DNA of 64,000 nt from Bacteroidota bacterium. Lineage in GTDB: Bacteria > Bacteroidota > Bacteroidia > Bacteroidales > Paludibacteraceae. Positions 1 through 13,429 of the stretch are shown one piece after another; within the stretch, counting starts at the first letter, position 1; each line of letters begins with the position of its first letter. The DNA lies in NCBI GenBank assembly GCA_023459355.1, contig JAEWUM010000057.1:25843-89842 (forward strand), given 5' to 3'. The translations under genes were made by a program, and so were the position numbers. A model generated the notes under the pieces. It was not told the origin of the DNA and ran no database searches. It worked only from the letters and a program-made list of their open reading frames with translations.

Positions 1-2
1 AT

Positions 3-926
3 GTGTTGCCTCAGGTTAAACATGGCAGATCGGCCGATGCGCAACTGATTATTAATACGGGATTACTGCCTGTCATGAATAATACAGTCGCAAATTTATA
101 TACAAATCAATATTATCCCTCATTGGTAGAAGCATTAGTTGACAAATATTATTCGTTAACTGTGATGGGAAATAAATCGACATACTGGAATCAAAAAACA
201 ATGAATTCTATCTATCATATTGATACCTTGATTTCTTATGAGAATTTAGACAAACATGAGATTATTGGTATGGGTATATCGGATAAATCTGTTTTCAATC
301 AAACATCCGAACTTCTTACCAAAATATCAAAACCATTTTATTGCCAGATAATTACTTTGAGTAGTCATGATGGAATTGATTTTAAAAATTATAACGGATA
401 TCAAACTTTTCCCGAAAAACTTCCGGATGATATCCGGTATTATATTAAATCGATTCATTATGTCGACGAATCGATCAGGTATTTTATTGATGAGTTGAAA
501 AACAAAGGATTGTATGATAATTCAGTTATTATAATCACCGGTGACCACAATAGTAGTATGTTTGAAGATCTTGCAAAATCTTCTTCCGGGCTATTGAATG
601 CGCATGAAATAGCAAATAAGATTACTTTTACACCTTTATTTATTATTAATTCCGGATATACTTATTTACAACGACCGGATCAGGTAATGGGAGAAATCGA
701 TATTTACCCAACGATCCTCGATATCATGGGTTTGAATGATTATTTCTGGAAAGGGATAGGAAACAGTGTCTTTTCCGCTACCCCTCCTGATTTTGCAATT
801 GGGACAAAATTCAATTGTGTAGGAGATACTTTGTCGAATAAAGTAAGCATTCCCCGAAAAATATCCGCATGGAGAATTTCTGATATGATGATTCGTAAGA
901 AATATTTTAATACAATGACAAAGTAA
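3..926 (+). CDS. LTA synthase-type sulfatase-fold protein, C-terminal part (5' end outside window)
   Basis: This is the C-terminal ~307 residues of an alkaline-phosphatase/sulfatase-fold protein of the lipoteichoic-acid-synthase type. The first residues already lie inside the catalytic domain: a GRSADA segment followed by a small/hydrophobic stretch matches the family's KTSDAEF-like region, and later come a TLSSHDG segment and the metal-ligand region IITGDHNSS. No membrane segment remains, so the usual N-terminal transmembrane part must lie upstream of the window. The GTG at the left edge is not a credible start. In Gram-negative Bacteroidota such enzymes usually act as periplasmic phosphoglycerol or phosphoethanolamine transferases; the substrate here cannot be read. 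It ends 26 bp before the next gene on the same strand. Confidence 0.75.
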   Translation: MLPQVKHGRSADAQLIINTGLLPVMNNTVANLYTNQYYPSLVEALVDKYYSLTVMGNKSTYWNQKTMNSIYHIDTLISYENLDKHEIIGMGISDKSVFNQTSELLTKISKPFYCQIITLSSHDGIDFKNYNGYQTFPEKLPDDIRYYIKSIHYVDESIRYFIDELKNKGLYDNSVIIITGDHNSSMFEDLAKSSSGLLNAHEIANKITFTPLFIINSGYTYLQRPDQVMGEIDIYPTILDIMGLNDYFWKGIGNSVFSATPPDFAIGTKFNCVGDTLSNKVSIPRKISAWRISDMMIRKKYFNTMTK

Positions 927-952
927 GATAAACTAATTTTATAAGATAGTTG

Positions 953-1726
953 ATGAGAATTGTTATATTAGGCGCAGGTAACCTGGCTACGCATCTTTCC
1001 CTTGCTTTACAGCAATCGGGACAGCAAATCGTACAAATATTCAGCAAAACAACAAATTCTGCTGCCGGTCTGGCGAATAAGCTCCATGTAGATTATACTA
1101 CGGATCCTCTTGACATTGTTCAGGATGCCGATGTGTATTTTTACGCCGTAAGTGATGATGCGTTAGATGCGTTGCTTCAATTACCGGTTGCACCGCAGGC
1201 CGTTCATGTGCATACGGCCGGCAGTGTTTCGATTGATATTTTTCACGGAAGAAAGAAAAAATATGGGGTGTTTTATCCTTTGCAAACTTTTTCTAAAGCT
1301 AAACAGCCTGATTTTAAGAAAATACCTGTTTTTGTTGAATCTTCGGCACCTGATGTGGAAGAAGTTTTATTCCAACTTGCGAATGCAGTCAGCGAACAGG
1401 TCCACAAAATAAATTCCGAACAACGTCTCCGATTACATTTAGCGGCTGTGTTTGCCTGTAATTTTGTGAATCACCTGTATCACATCGCATCTGACGTAGT
1501 TTCATCTGCCGGTTTACCTTTTGAGGTATTGAAGCCGCTGATTCTGGAAACTGCTGAAAAGGTCATGGAGCTGTCCCCTGAAGAAGTGCAGACCGGTCCG
1601 GCCAAAAGAAATGATCAGGGTGTGATAAACAAACACTTGGAGGTATTAGGTGAGCATCCAGCATTAAAAAAACTCTATCGGGATTTATCCGATATGATTC
1701 TGAATCAGTATCTCCATCAGTCTTGA
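953..1726 (+). CDS. Rossmann-like and DUF2520 domain protein
   Basis: A 257-residue protein with an N-terminal NAD(P)-binding Rossmann motif (VILGAGNLATHL, residues ~4-15) and a helical C-terminal DUF2520 domain (LHLAAVFACNFVNHLYH, then a GPAKRND segment) similar to ketopantoate or F420-dependent NADP reductases. The biochemical role of the family is not established; it is common in Bacteroidota. I prefer the ATG at 953 over the TTG one codon upstream. The gene follows the sulfatase gene closely and may be cotranscribed with it. Its 3' end overlaps the convergent mutY by about 40 bp, so no independent terminator fits between them. Confidence 0.85.
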   Translation: MRIVILGAGNLATHLSLALQQSGQQIVQIFSKTTNSAAGLANKLHVDYTTDPLDIVQDADVYFYAVSDDALDALLQLPVAPQAVHVHTAGSVSIDIFHGRKKKYGVFYPLQTFSKAKQPDFKKIPVFVESSAPDVEEVLFQLANAVSEQVHKINSEQRLRLHLAAVFACNFVNHLYHIASDVVSSAGLPFEVLKPLILETAEKVMELSPEEVQTGPAKRNDQGVINKHLEVLGEHPALKKLYRDLSDMILNQYLHQS

Positions 1727-2751
1727 CACGGCATAATCTCCGATATGTTCAATTCCTGTTTCTTCGAAATGTTCCAGAAATTTACTTTTTTCTTTCAATT
1801 CAATTAAAAAACACTGAACATAGATTTGCTGATGTGTCAGCACATGTTTTAAAGGAGCGGAAACTCGTTTAATACTAACATCCAGGTTTATTCCCGAATT
1901 AATTTTGCCAAAATAATCATGTTTACAAATTTCGCTTTCTTCTAACAGCCTGTCCGCTTCGATCAGGGGAAATTCATACAGATTTTTCCAGACATCATTT
2001 CCGGTTCTTTTCTGCAGGTAAGTCTTGTTTTTATATTTGATAAAAAGATAATTGAAATAACGAATCCTGGTTTTTACCTTTTGAGATTTTACCGGTAACA
2101 AAGATGTGGTTCCTGCTGCAAAAGAAATACATTTATCTGTGAAGGGACATAATTCGCAGGCTGGTGAGACCGGAGTGCATTGCAAAGCACCGAATTCCAT
2201 AATCGCCTGGTTGTGTTGTCCGGGATGTTGCTCATCCAACAGCTCATTTGCCAGGAGTTTGAATTCCTTTTTTCCCTGAAGGGAATCAATCGGCGTATCA
2301 ATACCAAATAGCCTCGCCAACACGCGGAACACATTGCCATCGACCACGGCAAAAGGTAAATTGTATGCAAAAGAACAAATGGCAGCTGCGGTGTATTCTC
2401 CAACCCCCGAAAGACTGAGTACATCAGCATATTGATCAGGAAATTTACCGCCAAACCGGCTGACAACCTGTTGAGCGGCTTTGTGCAGGTTTCTGGCACG
2501 GGAATAGTAACCTAATCCTTGCCAGTATTTTAACACTTCGTCTTCAGATGCTGCGGCCAGACTTTGTACATCCGGAAAACGCTCGATAAACCGATAGTAA
2601 TAATCAAGTCCCTGATTTACACGTGTCTGTTGCAGTATGATTTCTGAAATCCATATTTTATAGGGATCATCCGTATCCCGCCAGGGCAGGTCACGTTTGT
2701 ACTGTTCATACCATTGTATGAGCGTTGCGGATATGGAGTTCAGTTCGTTCA

Positions 2752-2752
<1 letters not shown>
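1685..2752 (-). CDS. mutY: A/G-specific adenine glycosylase MutY
   Basis: DNA repair glycosylase that removes adenine mispaired with 8-oxoguanine. Visible signatures are the ILQQTRV segment after the start of the HhH-GPD domain, the helix-hairpin-helix LSGVGEYTAAAI, the catalytic aspartate in VVDGNVFRVLARLF, and a [4Fe-4S] cluster loop with the spacing C-x6-C-x2-C-x5-C (CTPVSPACELCPFTDKC). A NUDIX-like C-terminal domain for 8-oxoG recognition follows. Length (~355 aa) is normal. The ATG start shares its A with the TGA stop of the upstream carAB gene (TGATG), suggesting translational coupling; an in-frame TTG lies one codon earlier. The 3' end overlaps the convergent DUF2520 gene. Confidence 0.95.
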
Positions 2753-7122
<4,370 letters not shown>

Positions 7123-7159
7123 AAATTGTTAAGCGGTTTTTATAAGTCCAAAATTCCTG

Positions 7160-7190
7160 CAAAATTACAAAAAAGATTGGGTGTGACAAT
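7160..7190 (-). promoter_or_regulatory. Candidate carAB promoter
   Basis: On the minus strand a -33-like TTG (7190-7188) is followed after 20 bp by TAATTTTG (7167-7160), matching the Bacteroidota -7 consensus TAnnTTTG. The predicted transcript would start about 30 bp upstream of the carAB ATG at 7122. Pattern match only. Confidence 0.5.
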
Positions 7191-7300
7191 AAAATGAATA
7201 CAAAATGATAGTTAAATTTTGAATAAAAAATAGCTTGTATTAAATCTTTATGCGATAAGCTTACATTTTGTGTCATTTAATTGTATTTTGATGACGTTTC

Positions 7301-8878
7301 TCAAAATTCCGAACTGAAATGAAATTTAATATTCTTAAAATCATTCTGTGCCATTTGCAGCACATAATTTGAATCAGCCAAAAAAACATCGCGACCTTCT
7401 TTATCGACAGCCATGAATTGCGCCTTGCGTTTTTTGAAGTTTTCGAGTTCGGTGAGGTTATCGCTTTCTATCCAACAGGCTTTGTATAGGTTAATCTGTT
7501 CCCAGCGGCATTGTGCGCCGTATTCGTGAAGTAATCTGTATTGAATTACCTCGAACTGAAGTTGTCCTACCGTACCGATAATTTTACGGTTGTTAAACTG
7601 ATTGACGAATAACTGAGCGACTCCTTCATCCATCAACTGATTAATTCCTTTTTCCAGTTGTTTGGTTTTCATTGGGTCGGCATTCTCGATGTACTTGAAC
7701 ATCTCGGGAGAGAAACTGGGTAGTCCCTTGAAATGCAGGTTTTCACCTGATGTCAGGGTATCGCCGATTTTAAATGTGCCGGTATCGGGCAAACCCACAA
7801 TATCGCCGGCATAAGCCTCGTCGACAGTTTCTTTCTTTTGGGCCATGAAGGCTGTAGGAGCAGAAAAACGCATCAGTTTACCATGACGGACATGGCGGTA
7901 GTTTACATTTCTTTCAAATTTTCCGGAACATATTTTTACAAATGCAATACAACTCCGGTGGTTCGGGTCCATGTTAGCGTGTATCTTGAATATAAATCCG
8001 GAAAAGTTTTCTTCATAAGGATTGACTTCCCGCTCTAAGGTATGAACGGAACGGGGAGAGGGAGCAATTTCTACAAAACAGTCAAGCAGTTCTTTTACCC
8101 CGAAGGTGTTTAATGCCGAACCAAAGAATACAGGAGCTAAATCGCCGGCGAGGTATTTCTCAATATCAAAGGTTGAATAAACACCTTCAATTAATTCCAG
8201 ATCTTCTCTCAGTTTTTCTGCATCCTTGTCTCCAACAAGCTTATTTAGTTCCGTACTGTTAATATCAGCCAGCTGAACCGATTCGCTGATAGTTTGTTTG
8301 TTGGGTGTGAAGAGTTCGAGATTGTCCTTATATATATTGTAAACCCCTTTGAAAGCATACCCCTGATTGATTGGCCAACTTAACGGACGTACGTGGATTC
8401 CCAGTTCTTTTTCCAGTTCGTCTAATAAATCAAACGGATCTTTTCCTTCGCGGTCCATTTTGTTTACGAAAATCATCACCGGCGTTTTGCGCATGCGACA
8501 GACTTCCATCAGTTTACGTGTCTGTGCTTCAACTCCTTTAGCCGTATCAACAACAATGATTACCGAATCGACAGCAGTCAGCGTACGGTATGTGTCCTCA
8601 GCAAAATCCTGGTGCCCCGGTGTATCCAGGATATTGATTTTATAGTCTCTATACTCGAAACCCATGACCGAAGTTGCAACCGAAATACCACGTTGCTTCT
8701 CAATTTCCATCCAGTCGGATGTCGCTGTTTTCTTGATTTTGTTTGATTTAACAGCACCGGCTACGTGAATAGCGCCCCCGAAAAGCAATAACTTTTCTGT
8801 CAGCGTGGTTTTTCCCGCATCGGGGTGAGATATGATAGCGAAAGTTCTGCGACGTTTAATTTCTGATTGTAGGCTCAT
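7301..8878 (-). CDS. prfC: Peptide chain release factor 3
   Basis: Translational GTPase that recycles RF1/RF2 from the ribosome after peptide release. The G domain is complete: G1 SHPDAGKTTLTE, G2 region around RGISVATSVMGF, G3 DTPGHQDF and G4 NKMDRE. The TATSDWMEIEKQRGIS segment is typical of RF3 rather than EF-G. Domains II and III follow, including FKIHANMDPNHR. I chose the ATG at 8878 (MSLQSEIKRRRTFAIISH), which gives 525 aa, the usual length; an in-frame ATG seven codons upstream is possible but starts with a low-complexity HISSST stretch. A TAAATTTG -7 box lies at 8938-8931 on the same strand. Single-gene unit, divergent from the AraC-type gene at 9028. Confidence 0.95.
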   Translation of the reverse strand: MSLQSEIKRRRTFAIISHPDAGKTTLTEKLLLFGGAIHVAGAVKSNKIKKTATSDWMEIEKQRGISVATSVMGFEYRDYKINILDTPGHQDFAEDTYRTLTAVDSVIIVVDTAKGVEAQTRKLMEVCRMRKTPVMIFVNKMDREGKDPFDLLDELEKELGIHVRPLSWPINQGYAFKGVYNIYKDNLELFTPNKQTISESVQLADINSTELNKLVGDKDAEKLREDLELIEGVYSTFDIEKYLAGDLAPVFFGSALNTFGVKELLDCFVEIAPSPRSVHTLEREVNPYEENFSGFIFKIHANMDPNHRSCIAFVKICSGKFERNVNYRHVRHGKLMRFSAPTAFMAQKKETVDEAYAGDIVGLPDTGTFKIGDTLTSGENLHFKGLPSFSPEMFKYIENADPMKTKQLEKGINQLMDEGVAQLFVNQFNNRKIIGTVGQLQFEVIQYRLLHEYGAQCRWEQINLYKACWIESDNLTELENFKKRKAQFMAVDKEGRDVFLADSNYVLQMAQNDFKNIKFHFSSEF

Positions 8879-8986
8879 TGTTGATGAGGATATATGCAAG
8901 TTTTTTCCGTAAATTTGTTCAAAAAGAGCGCAAATTTACAAAAAAACAGGCAAATGATAAAATTACCCTAAAATCATAAAAAATAT

Positions 8987-8994
8987 TATCTTTG
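8987..8994 (+). promoter_or_regulatory. -7 promoter box of the 9028 regulator gene
   Basis: TATCTTTG fits TAnnTTTG and sits 33 bp before the ATG at 9028. No clear -33 element was found at the expected spacing. Confidence 0.4.
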
Positions 8995-9027
8995 TTTCCG
9001 AGAACCTAAAAACTATACCCTAATCTA

Positions 9028-10107
9028 ATGAGTAATTTCATAAGGCACTTAGCGCACTTCACGCATGGCATGGCATTCATGTTTTTTATTATAATGGCTA
9101 TACGGATTTTCCCTTTTGGAAAGAAGAATCGTATCATGCACATTCTATTTTGGGTCATGATATTCTGGGCATTCATCGAGTTGAAAGATCTCGGATATTT
9201 ATTGGATGGCGTTTGGTCAAATCCTTATGTATCTTCAATTCATTTGAGTTTTGATTTGTGGTGTGTTCCGGCAATTATCGTTTTGCTTTTTGAAGTTATT
9301 TCACCCCAATGGACAACATTGCGCAAAGTGGTTCTTGTCTTTCTTCCATCGGTGTTGTTAACCATTCTTTTTGTGCTAACGGCTCATGAAGTGTTTTATA
9401 CGATTTTAGTTGTGTATTCAAATGTGGTTGGGCTGCTTGCTCTGGGGATTGTGTTAATTGCTTCGTCTCGCTATGATAAATTCATCAAGATAAACTTTTC
9501 CTACAGTGATAATATGACCCTCGAATGGATACGTTTTTTGATTGTGGCTCTGTATTTCGCACTGGTGGCGTGGACTTTAATTAATAGTTGGTCGACTTGG
9601 TTGGGTGATGTGTTTTTTTATATTTTTCAAATAGCTATATGGTCGGGTTTTTATTATTATGCCCGGAAACATCACGTCATAAGTACTCCTAACTTAACAG
9701 AATTGCTTTCTTTCAAAAATGATAGAGAAAAACCGACAGATGAAGACTGTAATTCAACAGAAGAAAACGAAAAGTTTGTTGTTGATTTACAGAGAATCAT
9801 GGAAGAAGAAAAAATATATCTTAATCCTCAATTAAATATTAGTACGCTTGCTTCGGCTATTGGAACTAATCGCACATATCTTTCAAGCTACCTGAATCAT
9901 CAACTGAATACCAATTTTTACGATTATATTAATCAATTTCGCGTAAAAGAAGCTTGTGAGTTATTGACAAGTCAGCATAACAGGACCTTAGAAGATATTT
10001 CAGACTTATGCGGGTTTAACTCTATTTCTACTTTTCGAAGATCTTTTATAAAAAACATGAATGAAACGCCGGTCGAGTACAAAAATAAATATCGCAATCC
10101 GGTTTAA
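9028..10107 (+). CDS. Membrane-anchored AraC-family regulator (7TM + HTH)
   Basis: The N-terminal ~225 residues contain about seven hydrophobic segments (TM1 around MAFMFFIIMAIRIF, TM7 around VFFYIFQIAIWSGFYYY). A charged linker rich in K, E and D follows, then a C-terminal AraC double helix-turn-helix from about residue 265 (LNPQLNISTLASAIGTNRTY, then LEDISDLCGFNSISTFRRSF). The layout suggests a one-component receptor that senses a signal at the inner membrane and binds DNA directly; the ligand is unknown. Two further genes in this window (14250-15425 and 51760-52893) have the same plan. It lies just upstream of a secreted LRR protein gene, with a 21-bp-spaced direct repeat between them that may be its operator. 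Confidence 0.85.
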   Translation: MSNFIRHLAHFTHGMAFMFFIIMAIRIFPFGKKNRIMHILFWVMIFWAFIELKDLGYLLDGVWSNPYVSSIHLSFDLWCVPAIIVLLFEVISPQWTTLRKVVLVFLPSVLLTILFVLTAHEVFYTILVVYSNVVGLLALGIVLIASSRYDKFIKINFSYSDNMTLEWIRFLIVALYFALVAWTLINSWSTWLGDVFFYIFQIAIWSGFYYYARKHHVISTPNLTELLSFKNDREKPTDEDCNSTEENEKFVVDLQRIMEEEKIYLNPQLNISTLASAIGTNRTYLSSYLNHQLNTNFYDYINQFRVKEACELLTSQHNRTLEDISDLCGFNSISTFRRSFIKNMNETPVEYKNKYRNPV

Positions 10108-10136
10108 GTGTTTTTTTCATTACCTGCTTTGTGTGC

Positions 10137-10172
10137 TTTTTGTTGTATTGAACTGTTTTTTTGTTGTATTGA
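10137..10172 (+). promoter_or_regulatory. Direct repeat pair, candidate AraC-type operator
   Basis: Two identical 15-bp copies of TTTTTGTTGTATTGA lie at 10137-10151 and 10158-10172, start-to-start distance exactly 21 bp (two helical turns). The second copy abuts the expected -33 region of the candidate promoter at 10197-10204. The same spacing separates a T-tract repeat pair at 15465-15502 beside another 7TM-AraC gene. Operator function is inferred. Confidence 0.5.
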
Positions 10173-10196
10173 TAGATTTGTTGAGCTGTTTTAACG

Positions 10197-10204
10197 TATT
10201 TTTG
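10197..10204 (+). promoter_or_regulatory. -7 promoter box of the LRR protein gene
   Basis: TATTTTTG fits TAnnTTTG, 50 bp upstream of the ATG at 10254 and 25 bp downstream of the direct repeat pair. Confidence 0.45.
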
Positions 10205-10253
10205 GGACGTTAAAATTTGAATAATAGTTCATACAAATAAACACTTCACACAA

Positions 10254-12173
10254 ATGAAAGCTATTCGATCACTCCTGTTTGTTGTGTGCATGGCAATCGC
10301 TACAAATGCTCATGCCCTTATCAACACTTTTCCTTATGCTAATGAAATTACAACCGCCGAGGATGTAGCTGATTGGACTTTATCAGGTTGTTATTTTTCC
10401 ACTTCATATAATGGTTGTCTGATGTTTTATAGAAATACTGATTATTGTATTTTACCGGAATTAGATGGAGATTACATGTCGATTAAAGCTACAGTCGACA
10501 ATGGTTCTGACTTTAAGGTTTATGCTACAACGGAAGATGGAAAAACAGATAATCTTATAGGAAATTTGAGTTCGGTCGCGCTGAATATTCCCTACGGAAC
10601 TAAATTTATAAAAATAAGAACAACGCGAAATAGTTATACTGTCTGTTTCAAGGATATAACCATCGAAAACAGCAAGTTGAACCCCGATACGCAATGGATG
10701 GTGGGCGATGATATAGTGGCAACTTGGGAATGGAATACGCTTGTGTTGTCAGGTTCGGGTGCAATGTATAACAAAAATTCTGCCGACCAATATCCTTATC
10801 ATGGCAAAAATTTTGAAAAGCTGATAGTTGAAGAAGGAATTACTTCTATTGGGAATTACGCATTTTCGGATCGTGCCGGTTTAAAGACCATTCAATTGCC
10901 TCAGTCGCTTGTATCCATAGGTGATAATGCTTTTTATAATAACACGAATTTAAAAGATATTTCCTTGCCCGACAATCTTAAATCGGTAGGAAATTATGCT
11001 TTCTATGGATGTTCGGGGCCTACTTCTTTGTACATTCCCGATGCGACCGAAACCATAGGCGATTACGCGTTTTACAAGATGGACAACCTCGATTATGTGC
11101 TGATTGGTACAGGTCTGAAAAGTCTTGGGAACTATGCATTTTATGATTGCGATAAATTAAAAACATTACGATATACGGCAACCGATTGCCAAACTTTCGG
11201 TTCCGAATACTATCCGGTATTCAAACAATGTGGTTGGTTGCAAACCATTATTTTCGGAGAGAATGTCGAAACAATTCCGCCTTATATGTTCTGTGGATTG
11301 GAGTCACAGTTTAACTTGTATCATCAGCAGGGACAAAAAGTGTCAGGTTATGAAGACAGAGGAGATATAGCCATTCCGCCTACCATCAAAAAAATTGGTA
11401 AAGGAGCTTTTATAGGCGTAAGTATGGATATTCTCAGCATTCCATCGTCAGTAGAAACTATTGGTGCGGAGGCTTTTAGAGGTTGTGGCGGATTGGATAA
11501 AATTTACTGTGATAATGTAACACCACCTACACTTGAAGGAAATTTAGTATTTCATGATATAAATAAAGGTGTTTGTTTGTTGATAGTACCTTCAGAAGCT
11601 TATGAAAATTATTCAAGAACTAATCAATGGCGCGATTTTGTGTTTATCGTAGAGCCATCCTATTTCACAGCATCAATTAAACGGATGTCTATCAATTCGC
11701 AAGAACTGGATGGATTTAAAAGTGATAAATACGTATATTCCTATACCGTACCTTATGAAGTTGATCGTGTAAGTGTATATGCCGAAGCAGAGTCAATTGG
11801 ATCGACTATCACCGGTACAGGAGCTTTCGATTTAAATATAGGTTTAAATGTATTTGTAATTAGCATAACAGCGCCCGATGGTGTAACATCAAATAGTTAT
11901 TCGATAGCGATTACCCGTCAAGATACCGGATCTGGAATTGATGATCTGCAAGCGGGCAGTAGATTGAATTTCAATAGCCTGGTAACCGATGGTTATTTAA
12001 AACTGTTTGATTTTGATGAAAACAGACCTGTTGAAATCTTCGACTGTTCGGGAAATAAGTTAATGTCTGTAACAGGGAATGATAAATTGCTTAATGTTTC
12101 CTCTTGCCCGAACGGTTTGTACATCATTAGAAATGGTAAGGAAGTGGGTAAGTTTATTATTCAAAAGAAGTGA
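10254..12173 (+). CDS. Secreted BspA-like leucine-rich-repeat protein with sorting-like tail
   Basis: A 639-residue exported protein. Residues 1-22 form a signal peptide (ending near ATNAHA). From ~170 to 420 there are repeats of the LRR_5/BspA type, with recurring units such as SIGNYAF, SIGDNAFYNNTNLKDISLP and SVGNYAFYGCS. A cadherin-like beta-sandwich domain follows (~475-555, from FTASIKRMSINSQELDGF). The C-terminus (IFDCSGNKLMSVTGNDKL ... GLYIIRNGKEVGKFIIQK) resembles Bacteroidota type-A C-terminal sorting signals. BspA-like LRR proteins are usually surface adhesins; binding partner unknown. The upstream repeats and 7TM-AraC gene suggest dedicated regulation. The next gene starts 28 bp downstream. 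Confidence 0.8.
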   Translation: MKAIRSLLFVVCMAIATNAHALINTFPYANEITTAEDVADWTLSGCYFSTSYNGCLMFYRNTDYCILPELDGDYMSIKATVDNGSDFKVYATTEDGKTDNLIGNLSSVALNIPYGTKFIKIRTTRNSYTVCFKDITIENSKLNPDTQWMVGDDIVATWEWNTLVLSGSGAMYNKNSADQYPYHGKNFEKLIVEEGITSIGNYAFSDRAGLKTIQLPQSLVSIGDNAFYNNTNLKDISLPDNLKSVGNYAFYGCSGPTSLYIPDATETIGDYAFYKMDNLDYVLIGTGLKSLGNYAFYDCDKLKTLRYTATDCQTFGSEYYPVFKQCGWLQTIIFGENVETIPPYMFCGLESQFNLYHQQGQKVSGYEDRGDIAIPPTIKKIGKGAFIGVSMDILSIPSSVETIGAEAFRGCGGLDKIYCDNVTPPTLEGNLVFHDINKGVCLLIVPSEAYENYSRTNQWRDFVFIVEPSYFTASIKRMSINSQELDGFKSDKYVYSYTVPYEVDRVSVYAEAESIGSTITGTGAFDLNIGLNVFVISITAPDGVTSNSYSIAITRQDTGSGIDDLQAGSRLNFNSLVTDGYLKLFDFDENRPVEIFDCSGNKLMSVTGNDKLLNVSSCPNGLYIIRNGKEVGKFIIQKK

Positions 12174-12201
12174 TTAAAGAACAGAACACAATCAAAATAT
12201 T

Positions 12202-13371
12202 ATGAAACACATACGATTATCTTTTAAGCTGATCGCCTGTATAGCATTGTTTTTATCTCTTGCCTCATGCAAAAGAGGGATCAATATCGACGAAATCAAT
12301 TCTATGCCGGAAGGTGTTCAAAAGGATTCAGCTTCTCTTTACTATTACACAGGTTTGAAAAAAGGAGATATGCTGATAGCTACGGATACTTTTTACATCA
12401 ATACGAAAGCGAAATCAGAATATAAGGATAAAAAAGAAGTGCGCCCGGGTTCAGATTTCCAGTGGTCTGTTGATGAGTATAGAGGCGCTCGCATATTTAC
12501 GGGAGATACCCTGATGGTGGTGGGTGGTTATAAACATCAGATTTTTAAGCATGTAAAAAAAGCAACAGCATCCAAATATCAGGGTTTCGTACAAGTGGAA
12601 CGCATTCAGAATGGAGAGGTAACTGCAAAAGGCTGGACAGTCGGTCAGCATAATTTATGTAAATTAGTGCAGCCGGATACGCCTGTTTGGTGGTCATATT
12701 TTTTCAATGTTTCGTCTGCGGACTTTTTAGTAACACTGATCTTTTTATCTTTATTTGTTGTACTTATTGCACTTTTTTGGCGATTGATATACTGGCTGGT
12801 TATCCGATTCTTAGTCAAGTCGGAAGTCTTCTGGAAACAATCTTCTATAGTTTCTCAATATGTGTTTTTAATTTCATCAGCTACACTCGCTTTATTGGTG
12901 TTTTTTATTCAAACAGATGACCCGTTAATCATTTCGTTAAGATTTAATCCCGATTTCTTTGCCCATTGGTCGGAGTATCCGCTATTCCTCAAAATCGTAC
13001 CTTTTGTGTTAGTTATTTGGGTGCTTTCGGCAATTGCAATGGCTTGGGAGATGGCAGCTAAATTCAGAACCTGGTGGCTGCTCATTTACTATCCCGGCAA
13101 GTTAGCATTAGGTTGTTTGATTGTTGGATTAGTGATAGTTGCAGGATGGGTTATATATCTGATACTACCGGGTGTAATAGCTTTCGTAGTCATTATGATA
13201 ATGGGCAAAGCCAATGATATGAGTGGAGGAGCTTTGTCCGGTAGTGGTTCTGGATCCAGTTCAGCTCCTCCGATGACTTTCAGAGATGATGAAGGAAAGC
13301 AACACATGTCGGGAGTAGATCGTGACAGTGCAAACAAACGCATAGCAGAGCGGAAAGAAGGAGGAATATAG
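12202..13371 (+). CDS. Lipoprotein-like multi-pass membrane protein, function unknown
   Basis: I do not recognise the family. The 389-residue protein begins with a signal and lipobox-like LASC (Cys23), then an extracytoplasmic domain of ~140 residues. Several strongly hydrophobic segments follow (around residues 170-200, 219-240, 263-285 and 294-335), and a polar tail with a Gly/Ser-rich stretch (SGGALSGSGSGSSSA) ends in charged residues. It is 28 bp downstream of the LRR gene and probably cotranscribed, so the two may act together at the envelope. The lipid anchor plus C-terminal membrane segments is an unusual combination; the N-terminal segment could instead be an ordinary signal anchor. 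Confidence 0.6.
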   Translation: MKHIRLSFKLIACIALFLSLASCKRGINIDEINSMPEGVQKDSASLYYYTGLKKGDMLIATDTFYINTKAKSEYKDKKEVRPGSDFQWSVDEYRGARIFTGDTLMVVGGYKHQIFKHVKKATASKYQGFVQVERIQNGEVTAKGWTVGQHNLCKLVQPDTPVWWSYFFNVSSADFLVTLIFLSLFVVLIALFWRLIYWLVIRFLVKSEVFWKQSSIVSQYVFLISSATLALLVFFIQTDDPLIISLRFNPDFFAHWSEYPLFLKIVPFVLVIWVLSAIAMAWEMAAKFRTWWLLIYYPGKLALGCLIVGLVIVAGWVIYLILPGVIAFVVIMIMGKANDMSGGALSGSGSGSSSAPPMTFRDDEGKQHMSGVDRDSANKRIAERKEGGI

Positions 13372-13396
13372 AGAAAGTATGTAATGCTTTCTCTAT
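13368..13396. terminator. Hairpin between convergent genes
   Basis: A perfect 10-bp stem (arms 13368-13377 and 13387-13396, ATAGAGAAAG/CTTTCTCTAT) with a 9-nt loop overlaps the stop codon of the 12202 gene and precedes the end of lipA on the other strand. There is no strong T-run, so termination is only plausible. Confidence 0.4.
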
Positions 13397-13429
13397 CAGT
13401 GAATTGATGTTGAAGAGTCGTAAATTAAG